64,000 bases of DNA, taken from contig NZ_CP019947.1 in the NCBI RefSeq assembly GCF_002025205.1, forward strand, positions 751,501-815,500. Reading direction: 5' to 3'. Under the pieces are notes generated by a model, which ran no database searches, was not told the origin of the DNA, and saw only the letters and a program-made list of their open reading frames with translations. Position 1 is the first letter of the stretch, and every line of letters begins with the position of its first letter. The translations under genes and the position numbers were made by a program. This document shows, in pieces, positions 1 to 8,960 of this stretch. Origin of the DNA: Pseudomonas sp. CC6-YY-74 (lineage in GTDB: Bacteria; Pseudomonadota; Gammaproteobacteria; Pseudomonadales; Pseudomonadaceae).

Positions 1-720
1 GAAAGCCTGGAACACGGCAATTTTGGCGAAGCGGTGCAACTGATCAACGATATCAACAAGGTTCGCGACCGTGGTCTGTATCACGAAGTCGGCAAGCTGA
101 CGCGCGAGTTGCATAACGCCATCGTCAATTTCCAGCTCGATCCACGGGTGCCGCACGCCAAAGAAGTGTCGCAAATCACCGACGCTACCGAGCGCTTGAA
201 TTATGTGGTGACGATGACCGAGAAAGCGGCCAATCGCACCATGGATCTGGTTGAGATGAGTTCGCCCCTGGTTAACGCTATCGGCGCCGAGGCACAGAGC
301 CTGAGTGCCGATTGGGGCCGCTTCATGCGCAGGGAAATGGGCGCCGATGGTTTCCGTGACCTGGCCAAGCGAATTGAACTGTTTCTCGCCAGCAGCGAGC
401 GCGACAGCGTCCAGGTGTCGGCCCAGCTCAACGATATTCTGCTCGCGCAGGATTACCAGGATCTGACTGGCCAGGTGATCAAGCGGGTGACGCAACTGGT
501 CACCGAAGTGGAAAGCAACCTGCTCAAACTGGTGCTGATGGCCAGTCAGGTCGACCGTTTTGCCGGTATCGAGCATGACCACGCCGTGCTGCGTGCTGAA
601 CAAGAACAACAAAAAGAGCCTTCCCACGGTGAAGGTCCGCAGATTCATGCCGATAAGCGTGAAGACGTCGCATCCAATCAGGATGATGTCGACGATCTGC
701 TTTCCAGCCTGGGATTTTAG
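1..720 (+). CDS. cheZ: Chemotaxis phosphatase CheZ (5' end missing)
   Basis: CheZ dephosphorylates CheY-P and so ends the chemotactic signal. The reading frame is open from base 1, so the true start lies upstream and about 239 residues are visible. The helical-hairpin core carries the family motif QDYQDLTGQVIKRV with the catalytic Asp and Gln. The last residues, DDVDDLLSSLGF, match the C-terminal CheY-binding helix, joined to the core by a charged Gln/Glu-rich linker. cheA starts 11 bp downstream, as in other Pseudomonas che clusters. An internal GTG gives a shorter frame but has no support as a start. Confidence 0.95.
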   Translation, partial: ESLEHGNFGEAVQLINDINKVRDRGLYHEVGKLTRELHNAIVNFQLDPRVPHAKEVSQITDATERLNYVVTMTEKAANRTMDLVEMSSPLVNAIGAEAQSLSADWGRFMRREMGADGFRDLAKRIELFLASSERDSVQVSAQLNDILLAQDYQDLTGQVIKRVTQLVTEVESNLLKLVLMASQVDRFAGIEHDHAVLRAEQEQQKEPSHGEGPQIHADKREDVASNQDDVDDLLSSLGF

Positions 721-731
721 GAGCACGTCAT

Positions 732-2900
732 ATGAGCTTCGGCGCCGATGAAGAAATCCTCCAGGACTTCCTGGTGGAGGCCGGCGAGATTCTTGAACTA
801 CTGTCCGAACAGTTGGTGGAGCTTGAAAGCCGCCCGGACGACATGAATCTGCTCAACGCTATTTTTCGCGGTTTTCATACCGTCAAAGGTGGTGCCGGTT
901 TTCTCCAGCTCCATGAGCTGGTGGAATGTTGCCATATCGCAGAAAACGTCTTCGACATCCTGCGCAAGGGTGCGCGGCGCGTCGACTCCGAGCTGATGGA
1001 TGTAGTGCTGGAAGCACTCGATGCGGTCAATGGCATGTTCACTGAAGTGCGTGAGCGCGTTGCACCGACACCGGCCACGCGGGAGCTGTTGGCAGCCCTG
1101 GCGCGACTGGCCGAGCCGGCTGCGGCCGTTGCGGTCGAAGAGCCCGTTGCCGAGGTCGCTTCTGGCGATATCACCGACAGCGAATTCGAGCAGTTACTCG
1201 ATGCGCTGACCGAGTCGCCTGGCAAGGTGGCGAGCACAAGTGCAGGCGGTGACGAGATCAGCGATGACGAGTTCGAGTCGTTGCTCGATGAGTTGCATGG
1301 CAAGGGGCAGTTCGCTGCACCTGCAGTGGCCGTGGCATCTGCATCGGTTGCCATGCCCGCTGCGCCAGCGGCTGGTGACGAGATCAGCGACGATGAGTTC
1401 GAGGCGCTGCTCGACCAGCTACATGGCAAGGGGCAGTTCGCTGCACCTGCAGTGGCCGTGGCATCTGCGTCGATCGCAGCGCCCGTTGCACCAGCGTCTG
1501 GCGACGAGATCAGCGACGATGAGTTCGAGGCGCTGCTCGATCAGCTACATGGCAAGGGCAAGTTTGTCGAGCCGGCCGCGATCGCCAAGGCGCCCGCCGC
1601 AGCAGTAACTGCAGCTCCGGCTAAACCCGCCGCTGCCGCTCAGCCCTTAGCTAAACCCGCGGCCAAGGTTGTTCCGCTGAAAGCGCCGACACCGACGACC
1701 GCCGTCGCCGATAAGGCGTCAGCACCCAGCGAAGCGGAAACCACCGTACGGGTGGATACCGCGCGTCTGGACGAGATCATGAACATGGTCGGCGAGCTGG
1801 TGCTGGTGCGTAACCGTCTGGTGCGCCTGGGCTCCAACAGCGGCGATGAGGCCATGGCCAAAGCCGTGTCCAACCTCGATGTGGTCACCGCGGATCTGCA
1901 GACGGCGGTGATGAAAACGCGCATGCAGCCGATCAAGAAGGTCTTCGGCCGCTTCCCGCGGCTGGTTCGTGATCTGGCGCGCAGCCTGAAGAAAGAGATC
2001 AATCTTGAACTGGTCGGTGAAGAAACCGACCTGGACAAGAATCTGGTCGAGGCGCTGGCCGATCCGTTGGTGCACTTGGTGCGCAACGCCGTCGACCATG
2101 GCATCGAAACCCCGGAAGAGCGCGAGGCCGCGGGCAAGTCGCGCGGCGGCAAGGTAGTGCTGTCGGCCGAGCAGGAAGGCGATCACATCCTGCTGTCGAT
2201 TTCCGATGATGGCAAAGGCATGGACGCCGATCAGTTGCGGGCCAAGGCCGTGGAGAAGGGCCTGCTGGACAAGGACGCGGCCGACCGCCTCAACGAGTTC
2301 GAGTGCTACAACCTGATCTTCGCTCCGGGTTTCTCGACCAAGACCGAGATATCCGACGTGTCCGGTCGCGGGGTCGGCATGGACGTGGTGAAGACCAAGA
2401 TCTCCCAGCTCAACGGTACGGTCAACGTGTTCTCGGTCAAGGGCCAGGGCTCGAAGATCGTCATCAAGGTACCGCTGACCCTGGCGATCATGCCGACATT
2501 GATGGTGATGCTGGGCAACCAGGCCTTCGCTTTCCCGCTGGTCAACGTCAACGAGATTTTCCACCTCGACCTGTCGCGCACCAACGTGGTCGATGGCCAG
2601 GAAGTGGTGATCGTGCGCGACAAGGCGCTGCCGCTGTTCTACCTCAAGCGCTGGCTGGTACGCAGCGCTGCCCATGACGAGCCGGGCGAGGGCCATGTGG
2701 TGATTCTCACCGTCGGTAGCCAGCGCATCGGTTTCGTCGTCGATCAGCTGGTTGGACAGGAGGAAGTGGTGATCAAGCCGTTGGGCAAAATGCTCCAGGG
2801 CACTCCGGGTATGTCTGGCGCTACCATCACTGGCGATGGGCGTATCGCCTTGATTCTCGACGTGCCGAGCATGCTCAAGCGCTACGCGCGGCGCATCTGA
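732..2900 (+). CDS. cheA: Chemotaxis histidine kinase CheA
   Basis: CheA autophosphorylates in response to receptors and passes the phosphate to CheY and CheB. The 722-residue protein begins with an HPt domain whose phospho-accepting His is H49 in FRGFHTVKGGAGF. A long Ala/Pro linker follows, then dimerisation (P3), HATPase (N box LVRNAVDHGIE, later GRGVGMDVVK) and a C-terminal CheW-like domain. The linker carries an acidic motif (D/E)ISDDEFExLLDxLHGKG three times plus one degenerate copy (GDITDSEFEQLLDAL). In Vibrio the corresponding linker segment docks ParP, whose gene lies downstream here. No typical P2 domain is apparent. The linker repetition is discussed as a finding. Confidence 0.97.
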   Translation: MSFGADEEILQDFLVEAGEILELLSEQLVELESRPDDMNLLNAIFRGFHTVKGGAGFLQLHELVECCHIAENVFDILRKGARRVDSELMDVVLEALDAVNGMFTEVRERVAPTPATRELLAALARLAEPAAAVAVEEPVAEVASGDITDSEFEQLLDALTESPGKVASTSAGGDEISDDEFESLLDELHGKGQFAAPAVAVASASVAMPAAPAAGDEISDDEFEALLDQLHGKGQFAAPAVAVASASIAAPVAPASGDEISDDEFEALLDQLHGKGKFVEPAAIAKAPAAAVTAAPAKPAAAAQPLAKPAAKVVPLKAPTPTTAVADKASAPSEAETTVRVDTARLDEIMNMVGELVLVRNRLVRLGSNSGDEAMAKAVSNLDVVTADLQTAVMKTRMQPIKKVFGRFPRLVRDLARSLKKEINLELVGEETDLDKNLVEALADPLVHLVRNAVDHGIETPEEREAAGKSRGGKVVLSAEQEGDHILLSISDDGKGMDADQLRAKAVEKGLLDKDAADRLNEFECYNLIFAPGFSTKTEISDVSGRGVGMDVVKTKISQLNGTVNVFSVKGQGSKIVIKVPLTLAIMPTLMVMLGNQAFAFPLVNVNEIFHLDLSRTNVVDGQEVVIVRDKALPLFYLKRWLVRSAAHDEPGEGHVVILTVGSQRIGFVVDQLVGQEEVVIKPLGKMLQGTPGMSGATITGDGRIALILDVPSMLKRYARRI
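1251..1565 (+). repeat. In-frame 126-bp tandem repeats in cheA
   Basis: Units start near 1251, 1377 and 1503, exactly 126 bp (42 codons) apart. About 47 bases from 1296 and from 1422 are identical at DNA level, so the first two units are a recent duplication. The third unit diverges after the HGKG segment. Each unit encodes an acidic helix-like motif followed by an Ala/Pro/Val spacer. Confidence 0.9.
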
Positions 2901-2944
2901 TTGTTCGCGGCGTCGCCTGAGGCGGCGCCGTTTAGGAGTGTTTT

Positions 2945-4057
2945 ATGGTGGTCAAGGTGCTGGTGGTGGACGATTCCGGCTTTTTTCGCCGGCGCGTTTC
3001 GGAAATTCTCTCTGCCGATCCGAATATCCAGGTGGTAGGTACGGCGACCAATGGCCGCGAAGCCATCGATCAAGCGTTGGCACTCAAGCCCGATGTGATC
3101 ACCATGGACTACGAGATGCCGATGATGGACGGCATCACCGCCGTACGAAACATCATGCAGCGCTGTCCGACCCCGGTGTTGATGTTTTCCTCGCTGACCC
3201 ACGAAGGTGCCCGCGTCACCCTGGATGCGCTGGATGCTGGGGCGGTGGATTTTCTGCCGAAGAATTTCGAAGACATCTCGCGTAACCCGGAGAAGGTCAA
3301 GCAACTGCTCTGCGAGAAGGTGCACAGCATTGCCCGCAGCAATCGCCGCGGCCTTGTCGCGGCGCCAGCGCCGAGTGTCAGCACGCTGGGAAAGCCGGCA
3401 GCGCGCAGTAGCCTCGGTCGTTCTGGCGTCAGCACCCCCGTGCCTGCGCCAGCCTCCGCGTCGGTTACTGCGCGCGCGAGTGCGCCCAAGCGCAAGTCCT
3501 ACAAACTGGTGGCCATCGGCACCTCGACGGGAGGGCCGGTGGCTCTGCAGCGTGTGCTGACCCAGTTGCCGGCCAATTTTCCGGCGCCGCTGGTGCTGAT
3601 CCAACACATGCCCGCGGCTTTCACCAAGGCATTTGCCGAGCGTCTGGACAAGTTGTGCCGGATCAACGTCAAGGAAGCCGAAGATGGCGATCTGTTGCGT
3701 CCGGGGTTGGCGCTGCTGGCTCCGGGCGGCAAGCAGATGATGATCGACGGTCGCGGCGCTGTGAGGATTCTGCCGGGCGATGAGCGCCTGAACTACAAAC
3801 CCTGTGTCGACATTACCTTCGGCTCGGCGGCCAAGTCCTTTCACGACAAGGTGCTGGCGGTGGTATTGACCGGCATGGGAGCCGATGGGCGCGAGGGCGC
3901 GCGCCTGCTCAAGCAGGAGGGTAGTCACGTGTGGGCGCAGGATGAGGCCAGTTGCGTGATCTATGGCATGCCGATGGCGGTGGTCAAGGCCAATCTGGTG
4001 GACGCCATCTATAGCCTCGATGACATCGGTCGGCACTTGGCAGAGGCCTGCGTGTAA
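2945..4057 (+). CDS. cheB: Chemotaxis methylesterase/deamidase CheB
   Basis: CheB removes methyl groups from (and deamidates) receptor glutamyl sites once phosphorylated by CheA, giving adaptation. The 370-residue protein has an N-terminal receiver domain with D9, D10 and phospho-acceptor D55 ([12 protein letters not shown]). After an Ala/Pro/Ser linker comes the esterase domain with catalytic S194 (GTSTGGP), H221 (IQHMP) and D314 (GMGADG). A good ribosome site (TAGGAG) precedes the ATG. The stop codon overlaps the motC start by one base (TAATG), which suggests coupled translation. The short cheA-cheB gap holds a GC-rich hairpin-like sequence. Confidence 0.97.
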   Translation: MVVKVLVVDDSGFFRRRVSEILSADPNIQVVGTATNGREAIDQALALKPDVITMDYEMPMMDGITAVRNIMQRCPTPVLMFSSLTHEGARVTLDALDAGAVDFLPKNFEDISRNPEKVKQLLCEKVHSIARSNRRGLVAAPAPSVSTLGKPAARSSLGRSGVSTPVPAPASASVTARASAPKRKSYKLVAIGTSTGGPVALQRVLTQLPANFPAPLVLIQHMPAAFTKAFAERLDKLCRINVKEAEDGDLLRPGLALLAPGGKQMMIDGRGAVRILPGDERLNYKPCVDITFGSAAKSFHDKVLAVVLTGMGADGREGARLLKQEGSHVWAQDEASCVIYGMPMAVVKANLVDAIYSLDDIGRHLAEACV

Positions 4058-4797
4058 TGGATGTGCTGAGCCTGATAGGGGTCATCCTGGCGTTCGTCGC
4101 CATTCTGGGTGGCAACTATCTGGAGGGCGGTCATGCTGCAGCGCTGCTCAATGGCCCGGCGGCGTTGATCGTGATTGGCGGCACCTTGGGCGCGGCGCTC
4201 CTGCAGGCGCCGGTCAGTGTGTTCAAGCGCGCCTTGGTGATTCTGCGCTGGATTTTTTTTCCGCCGCGCATCGATCTGGTCGGCGGCATCGAGCATGTCG
4301 TCGGCTGGAGCATGACCGCACGCAAGGAAGGCCTGCTCGGCCTTGAGGCGATGGCCGATACCGAGACCGATCCTTTTGCGCGCAAGGGCTTGCAGTTGCT
4401 GGTCGATGGTGCCGAACCCGAAGCCATTCGCAGCATCCTCGAGGTCGATATGTACACCCAGGAAGGCCGCGATATTCAGGCCGCCAAGGTCTATGAAAGC
4501 ATGGGTGGTTACGCCCCGACGATCGGCATCATTGGGGCGGTGATGGGGTTGATCCATGTGATGGGCAACCTGGCTGATCCGAGCAAGCTCGGCAACGGCA
4601 TTGCCGTGGCCTTTGTCGCCACCATCTACGGGGTCGGTTTTGCCAACCTGCTACTGCTGCCCATTGGCAACAAGCTCAAGGCCGTCGCCCAGCGTCAGTC
4701 GCGCTACCGCGAGATGTTGCTGGAGGGCATTCTGTCGATCGCCGAAGGCGAAAATCCGCGCTCTATTGAGTTGAAGCTGCAAGGCTTCATGGAATAG
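4057..4797 (+). CDS. motC: Flagellar stator subunit MotC (MotA/PomA family)
   Basis: This is the proton-channel subunit of the second Pseudomonas stator, MotCD, an inner-membrane complex that drives the flagellar rotor. The 246-residue protein has N-terminal hydrophobic segments, a cytoplasmic loop rich in charged residues (rotor contact), and two C-terminal membrane segments around GGYAPTIGIIGAVMGLI and AVAFVATIYGVGFANLLLLP. Family length is about 245-255. It sits two bases from motD, its obligate partner, and overlaps cheB. Confidence 0.95.
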   Translation: MDVLSLIGVILAFVAILGGNYLEGGHAAALLNGPAALIVIGGTLGAALLQAPVSVFKRALVILRWIFFPPRIDLVGGIEHVVGWSMTARKEGLLGLEAMADTETDPFARKGLQLLVDGAEPEAIRSILEVDMYTQEGRDIQAAKVYESMGGYAPTIGIIGAVMGLIHVMGNLADPSKLGNGIAVAFVATIYGVGFANLLLLPIGNKLKAVAQRQSRYREMLLEGILSIAEGENPRSIELKLQGFME

Positions 4798-4799
4798 CC

Positions 4800-5672
4800 A
4801 TGGCTCGTCGCAGGCACCAGGAAGAACACGAAAACCATGAGCGTTGGCTGGTCTCCTATGCCGACTTCATTACCCTGTTGTTTGCCTTTTTTGTGGTGAT
4901 GTACTCGATGTCCTCGGTCAATGAGGGCAAGTACAAGATTCTCTCGGACAGCCTGACCGGGGTGTTCAACCAGCCCGACCGTGCGATCAAGCCTATTCCG
5001 GTGGGCGACCTGCGTCCGCGGACCACCGAGCCGGATCGCGCGCTGGTCGATGAGGACGAGCAGGCCAGCCAGCCTGTGGACTCCCTGCAGAGCATTGCCG
5101 ACAGCATGCGCCAGGCGTTTGCCGGGTTGATCGACTCCAAGCAGTTGAAGGTGAGCGGCAACGAGTTGTGGATCGAGATCGAGCTCAGCTCCAGCCTGTT
5201 GTTCCCCAGTGGCGATGCCTTGCCGAACAATGCGGCATTCGATCTGATCGAGAAGATTGCCAATATTTTGGCGCCTTATGAGAATCCGGTGCATGTGGAA
5301 GGCTTTACCGACAACCTACCGATTAAAACCGCGCAGTATCCAACCAACTGGGAGTTGTCTGCCGCCCGCGCAGCCAGCATCGTGCGCATGCTCGCCATGG
5401 ATGGGGTCAATCCCAGGCGCTTGGCATCAGTGGGCTATGGTGAATTTCAGCCGGTGGCGGATAACGCGACGGCCGATGGTCGGGCGCGTAATCGGCGGGT
5501 GGTGTTGGTGGTGTCGCGCAACCTTGATGTGCGCCGCAGCGTGAGCGGTGTCGGCAGCGCCAATGCACGCCCCGATAGCGCCTTGCGGCGGGCTGGCACA
5601 CAACCTGCAGCACCAGCTGCAATGCAGGCCCCGTCAGCGGGTGCCGTCAATCCCCCGTCGCTTGCCCAATAG
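4800..5672 (+). CDS. motD: Flagellar stator subunit MotD (MotB family)
   Basis: MotD is the peptidoglycan-anchoring partner of MotC. The 290-residue protein has a basic N terminus, a single membrane helix with the proton-carrying Asp in the motif WLVSYADFITLLFAFFVVMY, and a periplasmic OmpA-like domain (VEGFTDNLPI through NWELSAARAASIVRML to RARNRRV) that grips the cell wall. The C-terminal tail is Ala/Pro-rich and low in complexity. It follows motC by two bases, so the two are co-translated. Confidence 0.95.
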   Translation: MARRRHQEEHENHERWLVSYADFITLLFAFFVVMYSMSSVNEGKYKILSDSLTGVFNQPDRAIKPIPVGDLRPRTTEPDRALVDEDEQASQPVDSLQSIADSMRQAFAGLIDSKQLKVSGNELWIEIELSSSLLFPSGDALPNNAAFDLIEKIANILAPYENPVHVEGFTDNLPIKTAQYPTNWELSAARAASIVRMLAMDGVNPRRLASVGYGEFQPVADNATADGRARNRRVVLVVSRNLDVRRSVSGVGSANARPDSALRRAGTQPAAPAAMQAPSAGAVNPPSLAQ

Positions 5673-5723
5673 GGCAGCGCCTGTTCTCGGTAGGGTCTGG
5701 ATCATGCCGAGAGGATAAACAAG

Positions 5724-6512
5724 ATGAGAGTCTGGGCTGTAGCCAATCAAAAGGGTGGTGTTGGCAAAACCACTACCGCCATCGCCTTGGCCGGCCTGCT
5801 GGCCGATGCCGGTAAGCGCGTGGTCGTGGTCGATCTCGATCCCCATGGGTCGATGACCAGCTATTTCGGCCACGACCCGGATGCGTTGGAACACAGCGGT
5901 TTCGACCTGTTCCTGCATCAGGGCGTGGTGCCCCAGGGGTTGCCTGAACAATTGCTGCTACCGACCAGTCACGAACGCATAGCGCTGTTGCCCTCGAGTA
6001 CCGCCTTGGCCACGCTCGAGCGCCAGTCGCCGGGGCAGAGCGGCTTGGGCCTGGTCATCGCCAAGAGCCTGGCGCAGCTCTGGCAGGGTTACGACCATGC
6101 GGTGATCGACAGTCCACCGTTGCTCGGTGTGCTGATGGTCAATGCGTTGGCGGCCAGCCAGCATCTGGTGATCCCGGTGCAGACCGAGTTTCTCGCGGTC
6201 AAGGGCCTGGAGCGCATGGTCAGCACCCTGACGATGATCAACCGGTCGCGTAAACAGGCGTTGCCCTACAGCATAGTGCCGACCCTGTTCGACCGACGGA
6301 CCCAGGCGTCGCTGAGCACCTTGCGCATGCTGCGCGACAGCTACCCCGAACACCTGTGGCCCGCTTATATTCCGATCGACACGCGCTTGCGCGATGCCAG
6401 TCGCGCAGGCCGCACACCCTCGCAGTTCGACCCCAAAAGCCGCGGTGTACTGGCCTATCGGGCGCTGCTCAAGCACCTGTTGACGCAGCAGTTGGCCGCG
6501 CAGGTGGCTTGA
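5724..6512 (+). CDS. parC: ParA-like ATPase ParC, polar array positioning
   Basis: This is a 262-residue ParA/MinD-type ATPase. The deviant Walker A KGGVGKTTT (K10 and K15) follows the first strand, and the HAVIDSPPLLG Walker B region is present. In Vibrio and P. aeruginosa the ParA homologue at this place in the che operon recruits chemotaxis arrays to the cell pole. The ATG follows an AGAGGATAA ribosome site. The parP-like gene lies directly downstream. The name ParC is also used for topoisomerase IV subunit A, an unrelated protein. A chromosome-partition role is unlikely given the operon. Confidence 0.85.
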   Translation: MRVWAVANQKGGVGKTTTAIALAGLLADAGKRVVVVDLDPHGSMTSYFGHDPDALEHSGFDLFLHQGVVPQGLPEQLLLPTSHERIALLPSSTALATLERQSPGQSGLGLVIAKSLAQLWQGYDHAVIDSPPLLGVLMVNALAASQHLVIPVQTEFLAVKGLERMVSTLTMINRSRKQALPYSIVPTLFDRRTQASLSTLRMLRDSYPEHLWPAYIPIDTRLRDASRAGRTPSQFDPKSRGVLAYRALLKHLLTQQLAAQVA

Positions 6513-6599
6513 GATGACGGTTTATGTTGAGTCGAAGCGTTCAAGTATGCCGCCACTGCGGCCGATAGGTTGTACAGGTAATTTTTGCGGATTCCATCT

Positions 6600-7403
6600 A
6601 TGAGCCGTCCCGTCGCCACCGCCACGCGTCCCCAGTTGGCCTTGCAGTCCTATCTGGATAGCTTGTTGCAGGAAGCTGCAGTCGAGTTGGCCGAGAGTAG
6701 CAGCCTCGACGATTTCGCGGCTGCGGTGTTGGAGGAGCAGGTGCGCGATGCCGGCCTGCTGTGCGCGGCCCCCGTGCAGGCGCTGGCTGAACCCGCGCCG
6801 GTTGTCTTGCCGATGATCGAATCGACACCTGCTGTGGTCGCTCAGCCGGTGTTTGTTGAGTCGGTGATCGACGTCCATCTGCCCGCTGCAACCCTGAACC
6901 TGTTGCCCAGCTTGCAGCCGGGTGAGCGGCCAGCATGGGCACAAGAGCCGTTCGAATGCCTGTTGTTCGACGTCGCCGGCTTGACCCTGGCCGTGCCGCT
7001 GGTGTGCCTGGGTTCGATATTTCCGCTGGCAGGGCAGGAATTGACGCCATTATTTGGCCAGCCGGACTGGTTTCTCGGCATACTGCCGTGCCAGGCCGGT
7101 AACCTGAAAGTCCTGGACACCGCACGCTGGGTGATGCCTGACCGTTACCGCGATGACTTTCGCCAGGGTTTGCAGTATGTGATTTCCGTCGAAGGCTATG
7201 AATGGGGCCTGGCGGTGCATCAGGTCAGCCGTTCGATTCGCCTGGACCCAAATGAGATCAAGTGGCGCTCTCAGCGCACGTTGCGACCCTGGCTGGCCGG
7301 CACCGTGATTGAGCATATGTGCGCCTTGCTGGATGTGGCGGCCCTGGCCGAGTTGATTGCCAGTGGCGCGGCCAAGCGCATGGTCAATGGCCAGATTCAC
7401 TGA
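6600..7403 (+). CDS. parP: ParP-like CheW-domain protein tethering CheA
   Basis: The 267-residue protein has a variable Ala/Pro/Val-rich N-terminal half and a C-terminal CheW-like domain (from about EPFECLLFDVAGLTLAVPL to the end). Known homologues (ParP) bind ParC and the CheA linker and hold signalling arrays at the pole. I chose the ATG of MSRPVATATRP; an upstream in-frame TTG adds five residues with no better ribosome site. It lies between parC and cheW, the usual order. Its likely partner, the CheA linker motif, is repeated in this genome. Confidence 0.85.
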   Translation: MSRPVATATRPQLALQSYLDSLLQEAAVELAESSSLDDFAAAVLEEQVRDAGLLCAAPVQALAEPAPVVLPMIESTPAVVAQPVFVESVIDVHLPAATLNLLPSLQPGERPAWAQEPFECLLFDVAGLTLAVPLVCLGSIFPLAGQELTPLFGQPDWFLGILPCQAGNLKVLDTARWVMPDRYRDDFRQGLQYVISVEGYEWGLAVHQVSRSIRLDPNEIKWRSQRTLRPWLAGTVIEHMCALLDVAALAELIASGAAKRMVNGQIH

Positions 7404-7505
7404 TTGAGAAATGCTAGGCTCGCCATTGCGGCGGGTCTGACGAATGATGACCAGCGGTTTGAACCGCGCACGCCGCACAGTGCGGCTTACGACGAGGCTA
7501 GGGAT

Positions 7506-7985
7506 ATGAAGAAGAATTCTGCACAGGGCGCTGAAGATCCCATCCTGCAATGGGTGACCTTCCACCTGGACAATGAAACCTACGGCATCAATGTGATGCA
7601 GGTTCAGGAAGTGCTGCGCTACACCGAGATCGCTCCGGTGCCGGGCGCGCCGAGCTATGTGCTGGGTATCATCAATCTGCGTGGCAATGTGGTGACGGTG
7701 ATCGACACCCGCCAACGCTTCGGCCTGGACTCGGTAGCGGTCACCGACAATACCCGCATCGTGATCATCGAGGCGGACAAGCAAGTGGTCGGCATCATGG
7801 TCGACAGCGTGGCCGAGGTGGTCTATCTGCGCCAGTCCGAGGTGGAAACCGCGCCGAATGTCGGCAACGACGAGTCGGCCAAGTTCATCCAGGGCGTGTG
7901 CAACAAGAACGGCGAGCTGCTGATTCTGGTCGAGCTGGACAAGATGATGAGCGAAGAAGAGTGGTCCGAGCTGGAGAGTATCTAG
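7506..7985 (+). CDS. cheW: Chemotaxis coupling protein CheW
   Basis: CheW links receptors to CheA in the signalling array. The 159-residue protein is a single CheW domain starting MKKNSAQGAEDP, with the conserved strands WVTFHLDNETYGINVMQVQEVL, GIINLRGNVVTVID and VGIMVDSVAEVV. The frame is open upstream to the parP stop, but the added 34 residues do not resemble CheW, whereas this ATG gives the family length. It belongs to the che operon. Confidence 0.95.
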   Translation: MKKNSAQGAEDPILQWVTFHLDNETYGINVMQVQEVLRYTEIAPVPGAPSYVLGIINLRGNVVTVIDTRQRFGLDSVAVTDNTRIVIIEADKQVVGIMVDSVAEVVYLRQSEVETAPNVGNDESAKFIQGVCNKNGELLILVELDKMMSEEEWSELESI

Positions 7986-8148
7986 TGTCTCGACGCATGA
8001 GTTTGGCAGAGCGATGGCGAGTGGCTTTTGTTGTCAGGCAAGGCGCCGTGACGAGTCATAGTTTGCTATGGGGAGGAGCGGCAACGCCGCTTGGCAGTAA
8101 AAGACGCCGCCAGAATTTGTCCGAAACTTGTGTGTCGAGATACTGACC
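7986..8148 (+). repeat. Hairpin-rich cheW-fipA spacer
   Basis: The 163-bp gap is full of short inverted repeats: CATAG-TTTG-CTATG (8056-8069) and AGCGGC-AAC-GCCGCT (around 8077-8091), and its two ends carry similar words (GTGTCTCGA near 7985, GTGTGTCGA near 8131). This looks like a dispersed intergenic element rather than a gene; copies elsewhere cannot be counted from this window. Confidence 0.35.
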
Positions 8149-8544
8149 ATGCTTGAGATCGCGCTAATCCTGCTCGGGCTGGTGTGCCTCGGGCTGGTTG
8201 GCACCTGTGTCTGGCTGATCATGCAGCAGCGCCATCTGGCGTCGTTGCAGGCCGAGCGGGATGCGGCGCGCGATCTGCGCATCAAGGAGTTAAGTAAACG
8301 CCTGGATATCTATCTGGCAGGCAGTGTGCGCATGGGTGAAGAACTGCACGAGCTGCGGCAGATCGTTGCGCCACTGCCGGACAAGCTCAGCCAGATCGAG
8401 CAGCGTGACCCGAGCAGTCTGTCGTTCACCCAGGCCGCGCGCCTGGTCGGCCTGGGTGCCAGCGTCGATGACCTGACCCAGTCCTGTGGGCTGAGCAAGG
8501 CCGAGGCGGAGCTGATCAGCAAGCTCAATCAACCAAAACGCTGA
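8149..8544 (+). CDS. fipA: DUF2802 protein, FipA-type polar flagellum factor
   Basis: The 131-residue protein has one N-terminal membrane helix (MLEIALILLGLVCLGLVGTC), a coiled basic stretch (QQRHLASLQAERDAARDLR), and a small C-terminal DUF2802 domain (SLSFTQAARLVGLGASVDDLTQSCGLSKAEAELISKLN). DUF2802 proteins at this position after cheW have been described in Vibrio, Shewanella and P. putida as FipA, which helps recruit FlhF and place the polar flagellum. The start at MLEIA is preferred because it places the helix at the N terminus. The function is transferred from family and context. Confidence 0.8.
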   Translation: MLEIALILLGLVCLGLVGTCVWLIMQQRHLASLQAERDAARDLRIKELSKRLDIYLAGSVRMGEELHELRQIVAPLPDKLSQIEQRDPSSLSFTQAARLVGLGASVDDLTQSCGLSKAEAELISKLNQPKR

Positions 8545-8633
8545 GCAGAAGCGCCTACTGCCAAGCCCCGACGACGGCATTCGCTGTTTTCACCGACTCT
8601 GAATCCTTGCCATCTGCAGCCTGGCTCTGCTCT

Positions 8634-8960
8634 TCAGCGTGGTGGGCCGTCGAGCAGCGGTAGTGGCGGGGTGATGTCGTTGTCGCGCTGGAAACCCGCT
8701 GGGCACTTGCCCTTCAAGTGCCAGGCAAACGCGATGATTTCGGCAATGCAGCGATACAGTTGCTCGGGGATCGCCTCGCCCAGCTCCAGGCGTGCCAGCA
8801 GGCGCACCAGGTCGGCATTCTCGTAGATGGGCACTTCATATTCGCGGGCGATGGCGAGAATCGCTTCGGCCAACTCGTCATCGCCCTTGGCGCTGAGGTT
8901 GGGGGCGTTTTGCCCGTCATAGGTCAGGGCAATGGCTTGGCGCGGTGCGGTTTTTTTCAT
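8634..8960 (-). CDS. FlhB C-terminal-like protein (FlhX type)
   Basis: This 108-residue protein matches only the cytoplasmic C-terminal domain of FlhB/YscU export-gate switch proteins: IALTYDGQNAPNLSAKG, then DELAEAILAIAREYEVPIYENADLVRLLARLELGEAIPEQLYRCIAEIIAFAWHL in family order. The membrane domain and the autocleaving NPTH motif are absent, so it resembles the released C-terminal FlhB fragment. It overlaps the end of the FliK-like gene by four bases (ATGA), so it is translated with it. Likely role: modulating flagellar export specificity. This is inferred; stand-alone homologues are called FlhX in other bacteria. Confidence 0.8.
   Translation of the reverse strand: MKKTAPRQAIALTYDGQNAPNLSAKGDDELAEAILAIAREYEVPIYENADLVRLLARLELGEAIPEQLYRCIAEIIAFAWHLKGKCPAGFQRDNDITPPLPLLDGPPR

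Noticed and set aside
1251-1565. Regular repeats as a possible CRISPR array
   Set aside because: The repeats are in frame inside cheA, have a 126-bp period without unique spacers, and encode a conserved protein motif. No cas gene is present.
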